Source: Gammaproteobacteria bacterium
Lineage (GTDB): Bacteria > Pseudomonadota > Gammaproteobacteria > Steroidobacterales > Steroidobacteraceae
Direction: 5' to 3'
Assembly: GCA_025350055.1 (NCBI GenBank)
Contig: JANXYK010000004.1
Location: 1-62,723, forward strand
DNA: 62,723 nt
Positions 8,322 through 16,495 of this stretch are shown here, one piece after another. Both the position numbers and the translations under genes were made by a program. The notes under the pieces are model-generated. The model did no database searches, was not told the origin of the DNA, and saw nothing but the letters and a program-made list of their open reading frames with translations. The stretch's first letter is position 1. Every line of letters begins with the position of its first letter.

Positions 8322-9473
8322 ATGTATACGGACTGGTTCAAGCTCAAACGCCTGCCCTTTCGACTGCGGCCGGACGCCGAATTCCTGTACCTGAATCCCG
8401 AGCGTTCGGCGGTATTCGAGGCCCTGCGCGCAGCAGCCACCAATGGCCGGGGCGCGATGGCCCTGCTCGGCGAAACCGGCGTTGGCAAGACCACACTGCT
8501 GCACTCCATTGCCCAGCAGCGCCAGGGTTCGATGAGCGTGGCCCGGATCCAGCAGCCGAACCTGACCTCTCGCGAACTGCTGGAAGCCTTCAGCGAGCAG
8601 TGGCACCTGAAGGCGCCGGACGAGAACAGCCGCGACCCGCAGGCGGAATTGCGACGCTTCGTCGCCGAAGAGGCCGGCCACGGCCGCTCGGTGCTGATCC
8701 TGGTGGACGAGGCGCATCGCATGTCCACGGCCACGCTGAAGGAGCTCCTTACTCTATGTGCCCGCCAGCCCGCACCGCTGGCAATCCTGGCCGGGGCGCC
8801 TGAACTGGGCGCACAGCTGGCGGCGTTGGCCGCGAGCTCCGGCAACTCGCTGCCCCCGGTTACCACGCTCCAGCTGCCGCGGCTCGATCTGGCCGGCATC
8901 GAGGCCTATATCCGGCACCGGCTCAATGTCGCCGGCAGTGGCACGCGCACCTTGTTCGATGCGGATACCACCGCCGAGATCCAGCGCTACAGCGGCGGCA
9001 TGCCACAGCTGATCAATGAACTGTGCGACGCGGCGATGACGCAGGCGGAGACGCACAACAGTCCGCGTGTCGGCGCAGTGGAGATCCGCAATGCCGCGCA
9101 GGATCTCAAGTGGGTGGAATTCTCGGCGCGTGCGCCGGCTGCGACAGCCACCGCTGTGCCTAAGCGCGAGGCCGTGCGCCCGGAACTCGATGTGCAGCAG
9201 AGCGGCAAGGAAGTGAAGCGCGTACTGCTCAAGCCCGGCCGCATCACGGTCGGTCGCGGTTCTGATTGCGGATTGCAGCTCGACAGCCAGTTCGTGAGTC
9301 GTCATCACTGCCAGATCATCACCACTGCCGAGCAGACATTCGTCGAGGACCTGGGCAGCACCAATGGCATCACGGTGAATGGCCGCCGGCGCCAGCTGCA
9401 CAAACTCGTGCCGCGGGACCAGATCGTGGTCGGCGATCACACGCTGACCTACCTGGAAACCCCGATCGACTAG
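8322..9473 (+). CDS. ExeA/GspA-type AAA ATPase fused to a C-terminal FHA domain
   Basis: A 383-residue protein. The start MYTDWFKLKRLPF at 8322 matches the usual ExeA/GspA/MshM beginning, although no clear ribosome site precedes it; upstream in-frame codons look non-coding. Walker A (GETGVGKT) is at residues 50-57, Walker B (VLILVDE) at about 124-130, and a sensor/winged region follows to about 260. Residues about 303-378 form a forkhead-associated domain with its phosphothreonine-binding signatures (GRGSDC, SRHHCQI, GSTNGITVNG). Canonical GspA has a membrane helix and a peptidoglycan-binding domain here; this one has neither. It is divergent from the secretion operon and probably serves it. 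Confidence 0.88.
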   Translation: MYTDWFKLKRLPFRLRPDAEFLYLNPERSAVFEALRAAATNGRGAMALLGETGVGKTTLLHSIAQQRQGSMSVARIQQPNLTSRELLEAFSEQWHLKAPDENSRDPQAELRRFVAEEAGHGRSVLILVDEAHRMSTATLKELLTLCARQPAPLAILAGAPELGAQLAALAASSGNSLPPVTTLQLPRLDLAGIEAYIRHRLNVAGSGTRTLFDADTTAEIQRYSGGMPQLINELCDAAMTQAETHNSPRVGAVEIRNAAQDLKWVEFSARAPAATATAVPKREAVRPELDVQQSGKEVKRVLLKPGRITVGRGSDCGLQLDSQFVSRHHCQIITTAEQTFVEDLGSTNGITVNGRRRQLHKLVPRDQIVVGDHTLTYLETPID

Positions 9474-9491
9474 GCCCGCGCGCCGCGCTGC

Positions 9492-10841
9492 TCAGGCCGG
9501 CTGCGCGCCGCGCTTGGCCGGCGGGCGATTGCGCGTCTTGCGCTCGGCGTCGCCAAGATTCCAGGTGAGCTGCGCCAACGTGCCGCTGCCGGGCGCCGCC
9601 GTGCAGGAGAATTGCCCGCCAGTCATCTGCGCGCGCTCACGCAGATTCCGCAATCCCGAGCCGTGGCGCCGCGATTCAGGTGTGGCCTGATCCAGGCCCA
9701 CGCCGTTGTCCCTCACCTGCAGCGTAAGCACGTCATCCTCGCGCGCCAGCAGCACCCAGACATTGCGCGCCCGCGCATGCTTGGCGACGTTGTTGAGCAG
9801 CTCCTGCACGCAGCGGTACACCACGGTCGCGAGCCGCCCAGGCACCTCGCGATCGCTGACCGCGAGCTCCGTGCTGATCGCGAGACCCGGGTAGATCTCG
9901 GCGAAATCGCGGCAGAACCACTGCACTGCCGAAGCCGCGCCCAGATCGTCGAGGATCTTCGGTCGCAGGTCGGTGGAGATTGCACGGATGTTCTCCGCCG
10001 CTTCCTGGATGCGCCGCACCGCGAGCTCGAACACTTCCTTGGGTTTGCCCAGGCGCGGCTGACGCAGCATCTCGAGACCGCGCTCGAGCGTGTATTTCAC
10101 GGCGCTCAGCGATTGACCCACCGAATCGTGCAGCTCGACGGCGATGCGCTTGCGCTCGTTTTCCTGGGCGCGGATCAGCTGTTCCGAGAGCGCCACCAGC
10201 TCGTTGCGCGAACTGCGCAGCGCCACTTCGGCGCCTTCGCGGCGCACGATCTCGTTGCGCAGGTCGCGGTTGGCGTCGGCAAGCGCCTGGGTGCGTGCGC
10301 GCACCCGCACTTCGAGGCTGGAGTTGAGTCGTTCGAGTGCGTCCTGCGCGCGAAACAGCGCGCTCACGTCGCTGGCCACGAAGATCGCAAAAGCATCGCG
10401 CTCGGTACTGGCCCCGCGCCGCAGGCGCATCGGCCGCAAGGTGAAGTGCACGTGCCGCGCGCCGAGCAGCTCCTGCAGTTCAAACTGCCGGCGCTTGCCG
10501 CGCTTGATCTCCAGGAGCGCGCGGCCGATGAAGCCACTCAGCGGGCAACGCGCGATCTTGCAGTTCGGATGCAGCAGCTCGTGCGCATCGCAGCCGATCA
10601 CGCCGCCGACGGTGCCCAGTGCCCAGTCCTCGACCACACGATTGGCACGCAGCACCTGGCCGTCACCGCCCAGCAGGCACACCAGCGCCGCCATTGCATC
10701 GGCCGTGCTTTCCCACTCCAGCTTGGCTTTCTCGATGGCCGCCTGGCGCAGATGGGCCTGCTCCAGCGCGATGCCCAGATCCCTGGGTCCGGTTGGTTTG
10801 GCGCGGACCGCCCGCTTCTTGGGTTTCTTGGCGGTGGCCAT
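9492..10841 (-). CDS. PAS-domain histidine kinase (NarX/DegS-type, HisKA_3)
   Basis: A soluble 449-residue sensor kinase. I use the ATG at 10841 because it follows a GGAAG ribosome site; an in-frame start at 10901 is less likely. A basic N-terminus is followed by a PAS domain (about residues 40-160) with Cys84, Cys94 and Cys99 in a GCDAHELLHPNC...CPL pattern seen in redox- or ligand-sensing PAS kinases. A coiled coil follows, then the HisKA_3 box (ERKRIAVELHDSVGQ, phosphoacceptor His238) and an HATPase_c domain (ELLNNVAKHA, DNGVG, GSGLRNLRERA). There is no membrane helix. The partner response regulator is not adjacent. Confidence 0.9.
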   Translation of the reverse strand: MATAKKPKKRAVRAKPTGPRDLGIALEQAHLRQAAIEKAKLEWESTADAMAALVCLLGGDGQVLRANRVVEDWALGTVGGVIGCDAHELLHPNCKIARCPLSGFIGRALLEIKRGKRRQFELQELLGARHVHFTLRPMRLRRGASTERDAFAIFVASDVSALFRAQDALERLNSSLEVRVRARTQALADANRDLRNEIVRREGAEVALRSSRNELVALSEQLIRAQENERKRIAVELHDSVGQSLSAVKYTLERGLEMLRQPRLGKPKEVFELAVRRIQEAAENIRAISTDLRPKILDDLGAASAVQWFCRDFAEIYPGLAISTELAVSDREVPGRLATVVYRCVQELLNNVAKHARARNVWVLLAREDDVLTLQVRDNGVGLDQATPESRRHGSGLRNLRERAQMTGGQFSCTAAPGSGTLAQLTWNLGDAERKTRNRPPAKRGAQPA

Positions 10842-11189
10842 GCTAGAGCTTCCGGCGCCACGCCGCATGCGGTCCGAGCATCCACCGGAAACATGCGGCA
10901 TTTTGCACTTGGCAAGAATACCCGCACCGTGACCGCCTGGGAAATGGGAACAGTCTGTCGAGACGAAATCTGGAATCCGTCTTTCTCATTGTAACTCAAG
11001 GTGTTATGGACATAACCTAAGATCTAAGGGCGGCAACGAAATGTGCAGCAACGATGGTGGGCGTCCTGCTGTCTGCGACACCCGACAGGGCTCAGGCGCG
11101 CTGCAATTCCGGTACCGTAGGCAGCCCAGTCGGAAGTACCACCCAAAAGCATTTCGCTCATTCACGATCAGTTACAACCGGAGAACAAC
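10842..11189. other. 348-bp divergent intergenic region between kinase and bactofilin genes
   Basis: No gene is seen. It should hold the promoters of both neighbours. Visible structure is an inverted repeat TTATG-GA-CATAA at 11004-11015 and another, TTGC-acttg-GCAA, at 10903-10915. The bactofilin ribosome site (CCGGAGAA) is at the right end. A TTGTAA/CATAAC pair with 16-bp spacing (10989-11016) is a weak promoter candidate overlapping the first repeat. Confidence 0.35.
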
Positions 11190-11741
11190 ATGGCCCTCTG
11201 GAAAGAACCCGCCCCCGCTGCTGCTAGCCCGATTGGCATCGCCCGACCGCCGGCCGATACACCTGCGCGCCCCGCGCCTGAGCGAATCGAAAACACGGCT
11301 GCGCCGGCTGCCGCAAGCGCGCCTGCGGCGCGCCCCCAGCCCAGGCAGGAGACCCGCGAATCACTGATCGCGGCGGGCCTCAGCATCGAAGGCAAGATCC
11401 AGGGCACGGGCCATGTGCGCATCGCTGGCGCCTTCAAGGGCGACGTGCATGTTGAAGGGAACCTGAGCATCGAGCCGGGCGCCAAGCACCAAGGCGAGGT
11501 GCGTGCTGGCACGGTCACGGTGAGCGGCGAGCTCACCGGCAACATCGGTGCGCGCCATGTCGATGTGACCCCCAGCGGCGTCATCATCGGTGACGTGAAG
11601 GCCGACACCATCACTGTGGCTTCGGGCTCGCGCATGCGCGGCCATGTGGAATTCGGCTGGGGTGATGGCAGCGGCTCGCATGCGCGTGGCGAATCCACGC
11701 TCGCGCGCATCGAACCCAAGGGCAACGGCCTGCCCTCATGA
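11190..11741 (+). CDS. Bactofilin
   Basis: A 183-residue bactofilin (DUF583), a self-polymerising bacterial cytoskeletal protein that forms beta-helical filaments and scaffolds cell-wall or envelope machinery. The first 55 residues are Ala/Pro-rich and disordered. The core (about 58-160) shows the six-residue beta-helix rhythm with Gly turns: GKIQGTGHVRIAGAFKGDV, GNLSIEPGA, GTVTVSGELTGNI. A good ribosome site (GGAG, 7-nt spacing) precedes the ATG. The stop overlaps the next gene as ATGA, which suggests the pair works together. Confidence 0.9.
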   Translation: MALWKEPAPAAASPIGIARPPADTPARPAPERIENTAAPAAASAPAARPQPRQETRESLIAAGLSIEGKIQGTGHVRIAGAFKGDVHVEGNLSIEPGAKHQGEVRAGTVTVSGELTGNIGARHVDVTPSGVIIGDVKADTITVASGSRMRGHVEFGWGDGSGSHARGESTLARIEPKGNGLPS

Positions 11742-12112
11742 TTGCTGCGCGCCCTGCGGCTCCGGGCGCGACCCGCAGCTGCCCGCATTGTCGTGCCACG
11801 GTACTGTTGAGTGCCAACGTGTGCCCGGCCTGCCAGCACCACCTGCGCTTCAACGCGCCGGTGGCGGCCGCCGCTGCGGCTGCGGCAGCCACCGGTTACT
11901 CAGCGCTGCAGATCGAAGGCACGGTGCGCCACAAGCAGCCACGGGAACCCTGCGAGTTCTGCGTGGTGCTGGCGATCGCCAACGAACAGGGCGAGCAGAT
12001 CTCGCGCCAGGTCGTGAGCGTCGGCGTGCTGCAGCCGAGCGAAGCACGGCGCTTCTCCATCTCGGTGAACCTGGTGCCGGCACGTACGGCGGGAGTTAAA
12101 CTGCCCGCCTGA
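11738..12112 (+). CDS. Small zinc-ribbon protein of unknown function coupled to bactofilin
   Basis: A 124-residue protein not recognised as a named family. Residues about 14-32 form a CxxC...CxxC zinc ribbon (CPHCRATVLL...CPACQ), followed by an alanine run and a C-terminal beta-rich domain with two more cysteines (EPCEFCVV). It overlaps the bactofilin stop by 4 bp. There is no signal peptide, so it is probably cytoplasmic and could be an adaptor or regulator for the bactofilin filament. That role is inferred only from the coupling. Confidence 0.7.
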   Translation: MIAARPAAPGATRSCPHCRATVLLSANVCPACQHHLRFNAPVAAAAAAAAATGYSALQIEGTVRHKQPREPCEFCVVLAIANEQGEQISRQVVSVGVLQPSEARRFSISVNLVPARTAGVKLPA

Positions 12113-12131
12113 GCGGCTGCCGGAGATCCCC

Positions 12132-12839
12132 TTGCTGACGCTGCGGCCTGCCGGCGAACGCGGCCACGCCAATCACGGCTGGCTCGACTCCTGGCACAGT
12201 TTTTCCTTTGCCGACTATCGCGACCCGCAGCACATGCACTGGGGGCCGCTGCGCGTGATCAACGAGGATCGCGTGAATCCCGGTGGTGGCTTCGGCACCC
12301 ATGGCCACGAGGATATGGAAATCATTACTTATGTGCTCGATGGCGAACTCGAGCACAGGGATTCCATGGGCAATGGCTCGATCATTCGTCCGGGCGACGC
12401 GCAGCGCATGAGCGCGGGTCGCGGCGTGCGGCACAGCGAGTTCAATCCCTCGAAGTCTGCGCTGGTGCACTTCCTGCAGATCTGGATCATCCCTGATGTG
12501 CGCGGCCTTGCACCCGAATACGAACAGCGCAATTACGCAGCAGCGGAACGGCGCGGGCGCCTGCGGCAGTTCGCCTCCCCTGACGGCGCGGAAGGGTCAC
12601 TGCGCATCCATCAGGATGCGCGCGTCTACGCGGGCAGTTTCGACGGCGGCGAGAGCGCCCGTGTAGCGCTGGCCGCTGGCCGCCTCGGTTACGTGCAATT
12701 GGCGCGCGGCAATGCGCACCTGAATGGCACGCCACTGAGTGCTGGCGATGGAGCGCTACTGAGCAGTGAATCGCAAGTGTCGATCGAGCGCGGCCAGCAG
12801 GCCGAACTGCTGGTGTTCGATTTGCCGGCAACTCTCTAG
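12132..12839 (+). CDS. Pirin family protein (YhhW/YhaK-like bicupin)
   Basis: A 235-residue bicupin. The TTG start at 12132 is preceded by GGAG at a good distance, and the sequence is pirin-like from the first residues (RPAGERGHANHGWLDSWHSF). The metal ligands of the N-terminal cupin are visible: His-x-His in FGTHGHEDMEII and HSEFN further on. Homologues such as E. coli YhhW have quercetin 2,3-dioxygenase activity in vitro; their cellular role is mostly unclear. It begins 19 bp after the zinc-ribbon gene and may share its transcript. Confidence 0.88.
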   Translation: MLTLRPAGERGHANHGWLDSWHSFSFADYRDPQHMHWGPLRVINEDRVNPGGGFGTHGHEDMEIITYVLDGELEHRDSMGNGSIIRPGDAQRMSAGRGVRHSEFNPSKSALVHFLQIWIIPDVRGLAPEYEQRNYAAAERRGRLRQFASPDGAEGSLRIHQDARVYAGSFDGGESARVALAAGRLGYVQLARGNAHLNGTPLSAGDGALLSSESQVSIERGQQAELLVFDLPATL

Positions 12840-12873
12840 CGCGAGCGTTGTCCCGTCGCGCTGGCGCAGCGCC

Positions 12874-12951
12874 TTAGCGCGTCAGCACCGAGTCGGGGAA
12901 CACCTCAAGGATGCCCAGCAGCTGCGGATCGACCAGGTGCCTGCTGTAGAG
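12874..12951 (-). pseudogene. Fragment of an alpha/beta-hydrolase gene (N-terminal ~25 codons only)
   Basis: Directly after the amidohydrolase stop the minus strand encodes LYSRHLVDPQLLGILEVFPD and a few more residues before TAA at 12874. This resembles the N-terminus of alpha/beta-hydrolase esterases, which often begin 'SRHLVDPEL..LL'. Nothing of the catalytic domain follows. I read it as the decayed remains of a gene that once continued this operon. The match is from memory of the family and the fragment is short. Confidence 0.35.
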
Positions 12952-12953
12952 CT

Positions 12954-13817
12954 TCAGCCCAGGCCCAGCACGCGGATCGCGTTCTCGCGCAGGATCAGCG
13001 GCTGCACCTCGGGCTTGAACGCGGCTTCCTTGAAATCCTTGATCCAGCGGTCGGGGGCGATCAGCGGATAGTCGGAGCCGAACAGCATCTTGTGCTTGAG
13101 CTGCGTGTTCGCGTACTGGATCAGGTTGGGCGGGAAATACTTGGGCGACCAACCCGACAGATCGATGTACACGTTGGGTTTGTGCAGACACACCGACAGT
13201 GCCTCATCCTGCCAGGGCCAGGACGGGTGTGCGATGATCACCTTCATGTCAGGGAAATCGGCAGCGACGTCATCGACGTAGATCGGGTTCGAGTATTTCA
13301 GGCGCAGGCCACCACCACCGGGCATGCCGGTGCCGATGCCCGAATGGCCGCTGTGGAAGATCGCCGGCAGCTTGTGCTCGGCAATCACCTCGTAGAGCTT
13401 ATAGGCCAAGCGATCGTTCGGGAAAAAGCCCTGCACGGTCGGGTGGAACTTGAAGCCGCGGATGCCTTCGTTCTTGATGAGTGAGCGCGCCTCGCGCGCA
13501 CCGAGCTTGCCCTTGTGCGGGTCGATGCTGGCGAAGGCCAGCATCATGTCGCTATTGGCGCGTGCCGCCTCGGCGATCTCCTCGTTCGGGATGCGCCGGC
13601 TGCCGAGCTCATGCTCCATGTCGACCGTGAACATCACCAGCCCGATCTTGCGTTCACGATAGTAGGCCACGGTCTCGGCGATGGTCGGGCGCTTGCCCGC
13701 CTTGAAATACTTGGTGGCGGCGTCTTCGTATTCCTTCCACACCTCATCGACCGGGTTGCGGCAGGAGATTTCGGCGTGCACGTGCACGTCGATGGCGATC
13801 AGATCATCGAGCTTCAT
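12954..13817 (-). CDS. Amidohydrolase family protein (ACMSD/gamma-resorcylate decarboxylase-like)
   Basis: A 287-residue metal-dependent TIM-barrel enzyme. The start MKLDDLIAIDVHVHAE at 13817 is 2 bp after the previous stop. Metal ligands are visible: HxH in DVHVHAE, His in FKFHPTVQ, His in AIFHSGHSG and Asp in MLFGSDYPL. Relatives decarboxylate or hydrate ring-cleavage products of aromatic acids. It lies downstream of an enoyl-CoA hydratase/3-hydroxyacyl-CoA dehydrogenase fusion, which suggests a role in ring-derived or acyl-CoA intermediates; the substrate is unknown. Confidence 0.8.
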   Translation of the reverse strand: MKLDDLIAIDVHVHAEISCRNPVDEVWKEYEDAATKYFKAGKRPTIAETVAYYRERKIGLVMFTVDMEHELGSRRIPNEEIAEAARANSDMMLAFASIDPHKGKLGAREARSLIKNEGIRGFKFHPTVQGFFPNDRLAYKLYEVIAEHKLPAIFHSGHSGIGTGMPGGGGLRLKYSNPIYVDDVAADFPDMKVIIAHPSWPWQDEALSVCLHKPNVYIDLSGWSPKYFPPNLIQYANTQLKHKMLFGSDYPLIAPDRWIKDFKEAAFKPEVQPLILRENAIRVLGLG

Positions 13818-13819
13818 GA

Positions 13820-15940
13820 CTAAGCCTTCTGCGACTCGGCTCGCTGCCAGTCGGCAAGTGTGCGGCCCTCTTCCACCAGGCGCTTCAACAGCGGCGCCGG
13901 CTCCCAGTGCATCGGGCCGAAGCGCGCCCGGTACTTCAGCATGCCATCGTACAGGCTGCGCAGGCCCATCGCATCGGCATGGAACATCGGGCCACCGCGA
14001 TAACGTGGGAAACCATAGCCGCTGGTCCACACCACATCGATGTCGCCGGCGCGCAGGGCCACGCCCTCCTCCAGGATGCGGATGCCTTCATTCAGCAGCG
14101 GATACAGGCAGCGCTCGAGGATCTCCTGCTCGCTGTGTTCGCTCTGCGGCACGCCCAGGCGCCTGGCGGCTGCGGCCAGCAGCGCGAGGGCCTCGGGATC
14201 ATCGTGCCGCTTGCGATCGCCGGGTTCATAGCGGTAGTAGCCCTTGCTGGTCTTCTGGCCGAGCCGCCCGGCATCGAACAGCGCCAGGTCGGCCTGATAG
14301 TAGCTCGGGTCCGGCGGATATTTGTCGGCGTTACTGCGATGTACGTGCACGCCCACATCGACGCCGGCCATGTCGAACACCGCGAGGATGCCCATCGCCA
14401 TGCCCCAGTTCTCGAGCACGGTGTCGATGGCGCGCGGCGTAGCGCCCTCGAGCACCATGCGCTGCGCCTCGCGTGCGTAACCTTCCATCATGCGATTACC
14501 GATGAAGCCGTAGCAAACCCTGGCAAGCACGGGTGTCTTGCGCAGGGGTTTGGCCAGGTCCATCGCCGTACGGATGGCGGCCGGCGAAGTCTGATCGGTG
14601 CGGATCACTTCCAGCAGCGGCATCACGTTCGCAGGCGAGAAGAAATGCAGGCCTATCACATCCTGTGGCCGTTTGACGGCTGCCGCGATCGCATTGATAT
14701 CGAGCGTGGAGGTATTGGTCGCCAACAATGCGCCAGGCTTGGCGACCGCATCGATCTGCCGGAACACCTGCTGCTTCAGATCCATGCGCTCGACCGCGGC
14801 TTCGATGATCACATCGGCACTGGCCAGGTCGGCGTAGTTGAGCGAACCGCTGATCAGCCCAAGACGTTGCGCCTTGTCGGCGGCGCTGATGCGCCCGCGC
14901 TTGACCATGGATTCCAGCGTGCCATCGACCACGCCCAGCCCGCGCTTGAGCGCCGCCTCATTGATATCGACAATAGTCACCGGAATGCCGGCGTTCGCGA
15001 AGCAGATCGCGATACCCCCACCCATGGTGCCAGCCCCGATGATGCCGGCGCGGCGTACGGCCTGCCCTTTCACATCGGCCGGGAGCCCGGGCACGCGGCG
15101 CGTCTCGCGCTCGGCGAAGGACACATGGATCAGCGCCTTGGCTTCCGGCGTGACCTTGGTGAGATTGGCGAGCTCGCTCTCGTATGCCAATCCCTGCTGG
15201 AACGGCTTGGTGACCGAAGCCGAGACCGCGTCGATGGCCGTGGACCAGGCCTGCCGGTGCGGATACTGCTTCGCACCGGCGGCACGATGGCGCGCGAGTA
15301 TCTCGGGCGTGGCGCTGGCCGGATCGACCGTCATCTCGCCGGTGCGGCGCGGACCCTTGCCCTCTGCCACCAGCGCCCGCACCCAAGCATGCGCCGCGCT
15401 CGCGAGTTCCCCTTCCAGCACCGCATCGATGATGCCGAGCTTCAGGGCCGCGGCGGCATCGATGGGTTTGGTGCTGAGGATCAGCTCGAGGGCCTTGTCG
15501 ACGCCAATCAGCCGCGGCAGGCGTTGCGTGCCAGTGGCGCCGGGAATGATGCCGAGCGACACCTCGGGCAGACCCATGCGGGTGCCGGCCAGCGCCACGC
15601 GATAGTGGCAGGCCAGCGAGATCTCGAGGCCGCCACCCAGCACCGTGCCGTGCATCGCGGCCACCACCGGCACCTTGAGTTGCTCGAGGCGCGCGAACAG
15701 CTCGCGGAACTCGACTTCCTTCGGCGGGCCGCTGAACTCGTTGATGTCGGCACCAGAAAAATAGGTACTGCCTTCGCAGCGCATCAGCACCGCGCGCACA
15801 TCGCTGCGGCCGGTGTTCTCGGTGATCGCAGCCCCGAGCCCACTGCGCACGGCGGCGGTAATGGTGCTGACCGGCGGACTGTTGACGACAATCGAGGCAA
15901 TGCCGTCGGCATATTCGACCCTGACTACGGCTGTGCTCAT
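13820..15940 (-). CDS. Fused enoyl-CoA hydratase / 3-hydroxyacyl-CoA dehydrogenase
   Basis: A 706-residue bifunctional beta-oxidation enzyme of the FadJ/FadB type. Residues about 1-190 are crotonase (oxyanion-hole region MHGTVLGGGLEISLACHYR, catalytic Glu residues in GGGLE and LPEVSLG). About 295-480 is the Rossmann NAD domain (GIIGAGTMGGGIAICFANAG), followed by two C-terminal 3HCDH domains (YGFIGNRMMEGYAREA). The start at 15940 has a good GGGAGG site. A palindrome just upstream (15963-15977) overlaps its likely -10 box. No thiolase is adjacent, so it probably serves a dedicated catabolic route rather than general fatty-acid oxidation. Confidence 0.9.
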   Translation of the reverse strand: MSTAVVRVEYADGIASIVVNSPPVSTITAAVRSGLGAAITENTGRSDVRAVLMRCEGSTYFSGADINEFSGPPKEVEFRELFARLEQLKVPVVAAMHGTVLGGGLEISLACHYRVALAGTRMGLPEVSLGIIPGATGTQRLPRLIGVDKALELILSTKPIDAAAALKLGIIDAVLEGELASAAHAWVRALVAEGKGPRRTGEMTVDPASATPEILARHRAAGAKQYPHRQAWSTAIDAVSASVTKPFQQGLAYESELANLTKVTPEAKALIHVSFAERETRRVPGLPADVKGQAVRRAGIIGAGTMGGGIAICFANAGIPVTIVDINEAALKRGLGVVDGTLESMVKRGRISAADKAQRLGLISGSLNYADLASADVIIEAAVERMDLKQQVFRQIDAVAKPGALLATNTSTLDINAIAAAVKRPQDVIGLHFFSPANVMPLLEVIRTDQTSPAAIRTAMDLAKPLRKTPVLARVCYGFIGNRMMEGYAREAQRMVLEGATPRAIDTVLENWGMAMGILAVFDMAGVDVGVHVHRSNADKYPPDPSYYQADLALFDAGRLGQKTSKGYYRYEPGDRKRHDDPEALALLAAAARRLGVPQSEHSEQEILERCLYPLLNEGIRILEEGVALRAGDIDVVWTSGYGFPRYRGGPMFHADAMGLRSLYDGMLKYRARFGPMHWEPAPLLKRLVEEGRTLADWQRAESQKA

Positions 15941-15962
15941 CGTTTTTGCCTCCCGCGTTTTA

Positions 15963-15977
15963 CTTATAGTATATAAG
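15963..15977 (-). promoter_or_regulatory. Palindrome over the promoter of the hydratase/dehydrogenase gene; candidate MarR operator
   Basis: CTTATA-GTA-TATAAG is a perfect inverted repeat with 6-bp arms. It lies between the marR gene and the 13820-15940 gene, 23 bp upstream of the latter's ATG. On the minus strand the sequence TATACT inside it would serve as a -10 box, so a bound repressor would block polymerase. The adjacent MarR gene product is the obvious candidate binder; that is inference. Confidence 0.5.
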
Positions 15978-15991
15978 CGAGAAGCCGACAG

Positions 15992-16492
15992 CTACAAGTT
16001 TGCGAGCGCCTGCAGGAGTCGCGTCAGGGCCGCACGGCCGCGCGTCCCCAGCCGCGCCACCAGCCGCGCCTCGTGGCTGCGGTGCAACGCGCGGGCGCGG
16101 CGCAACAGGGCCGCGCCGCGCGCCGTCAGGTGCAACGCGTAGCGGCGATGGTCGGCGGGCGATGGCCGGCGCTGCGCCAGCCCGCGCCGCACCAGGCCGT
16201 TCATCATCGGCACGAAATTGGCTTCCTGGATGTCGAGCGCGGCGCACAGCTCGCGCTGGCTGAGACCCGGGTTCCCTTCGATGACGATCAGCACACTGTA
16301 TTGCCCCGGACGCAGCCCGACCCCATCGAGCGTCGCGATGAAGTCGGCGAACACCGCCACCTGCGCGCGCCGCAACAGGTAACCCAGCGCTGCCGGGAGT
16401 GAACCCAGATCCACGTTGCTGGCGACTGTGCCAGGTCGCGTCGCCTTGCGTACCGCCGGCTTGCGTCGCGCCGATTTGCCTCTCGCCGCCAT
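15992..16492 (-). CDS. MarR family transcriptional regulator
   Basis: A 166-residue winged-helix repressor. A basic, Lys/Arg/Ala-rich tail of about 25 residues is followed by the MarR domain: GLRPGQYSVLIVI, the helix-turn-helix GLSQRELCAALDIQEANFVP, and the wing with SPADHRRYALHLTARG (the conserved D-x-R-R). It is cotranscribed with fahA (3-bp gap) at the end of the homogentisate operon. MarR proteins usually bind small aromatic acids. The palindrome downstream at 15963-15977 is its likely target. Confidence 0.85.
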   Translation of the reverse strand: MAARGKSARRKPAVRKATRPGTVASNVDLGSLPAALGYLLRRAQVAVFADFIATLDGVGLRPGQYSVLIVIEGNPGLSQRELCAALDIQEANFVPMMNGLVRRGLAQRRPSPADHRRYALHLTARGAALLRRARALHRSHEARLVARLGTRGRAALTRLLQALANL

Positions 16493-16495
16493 GAA

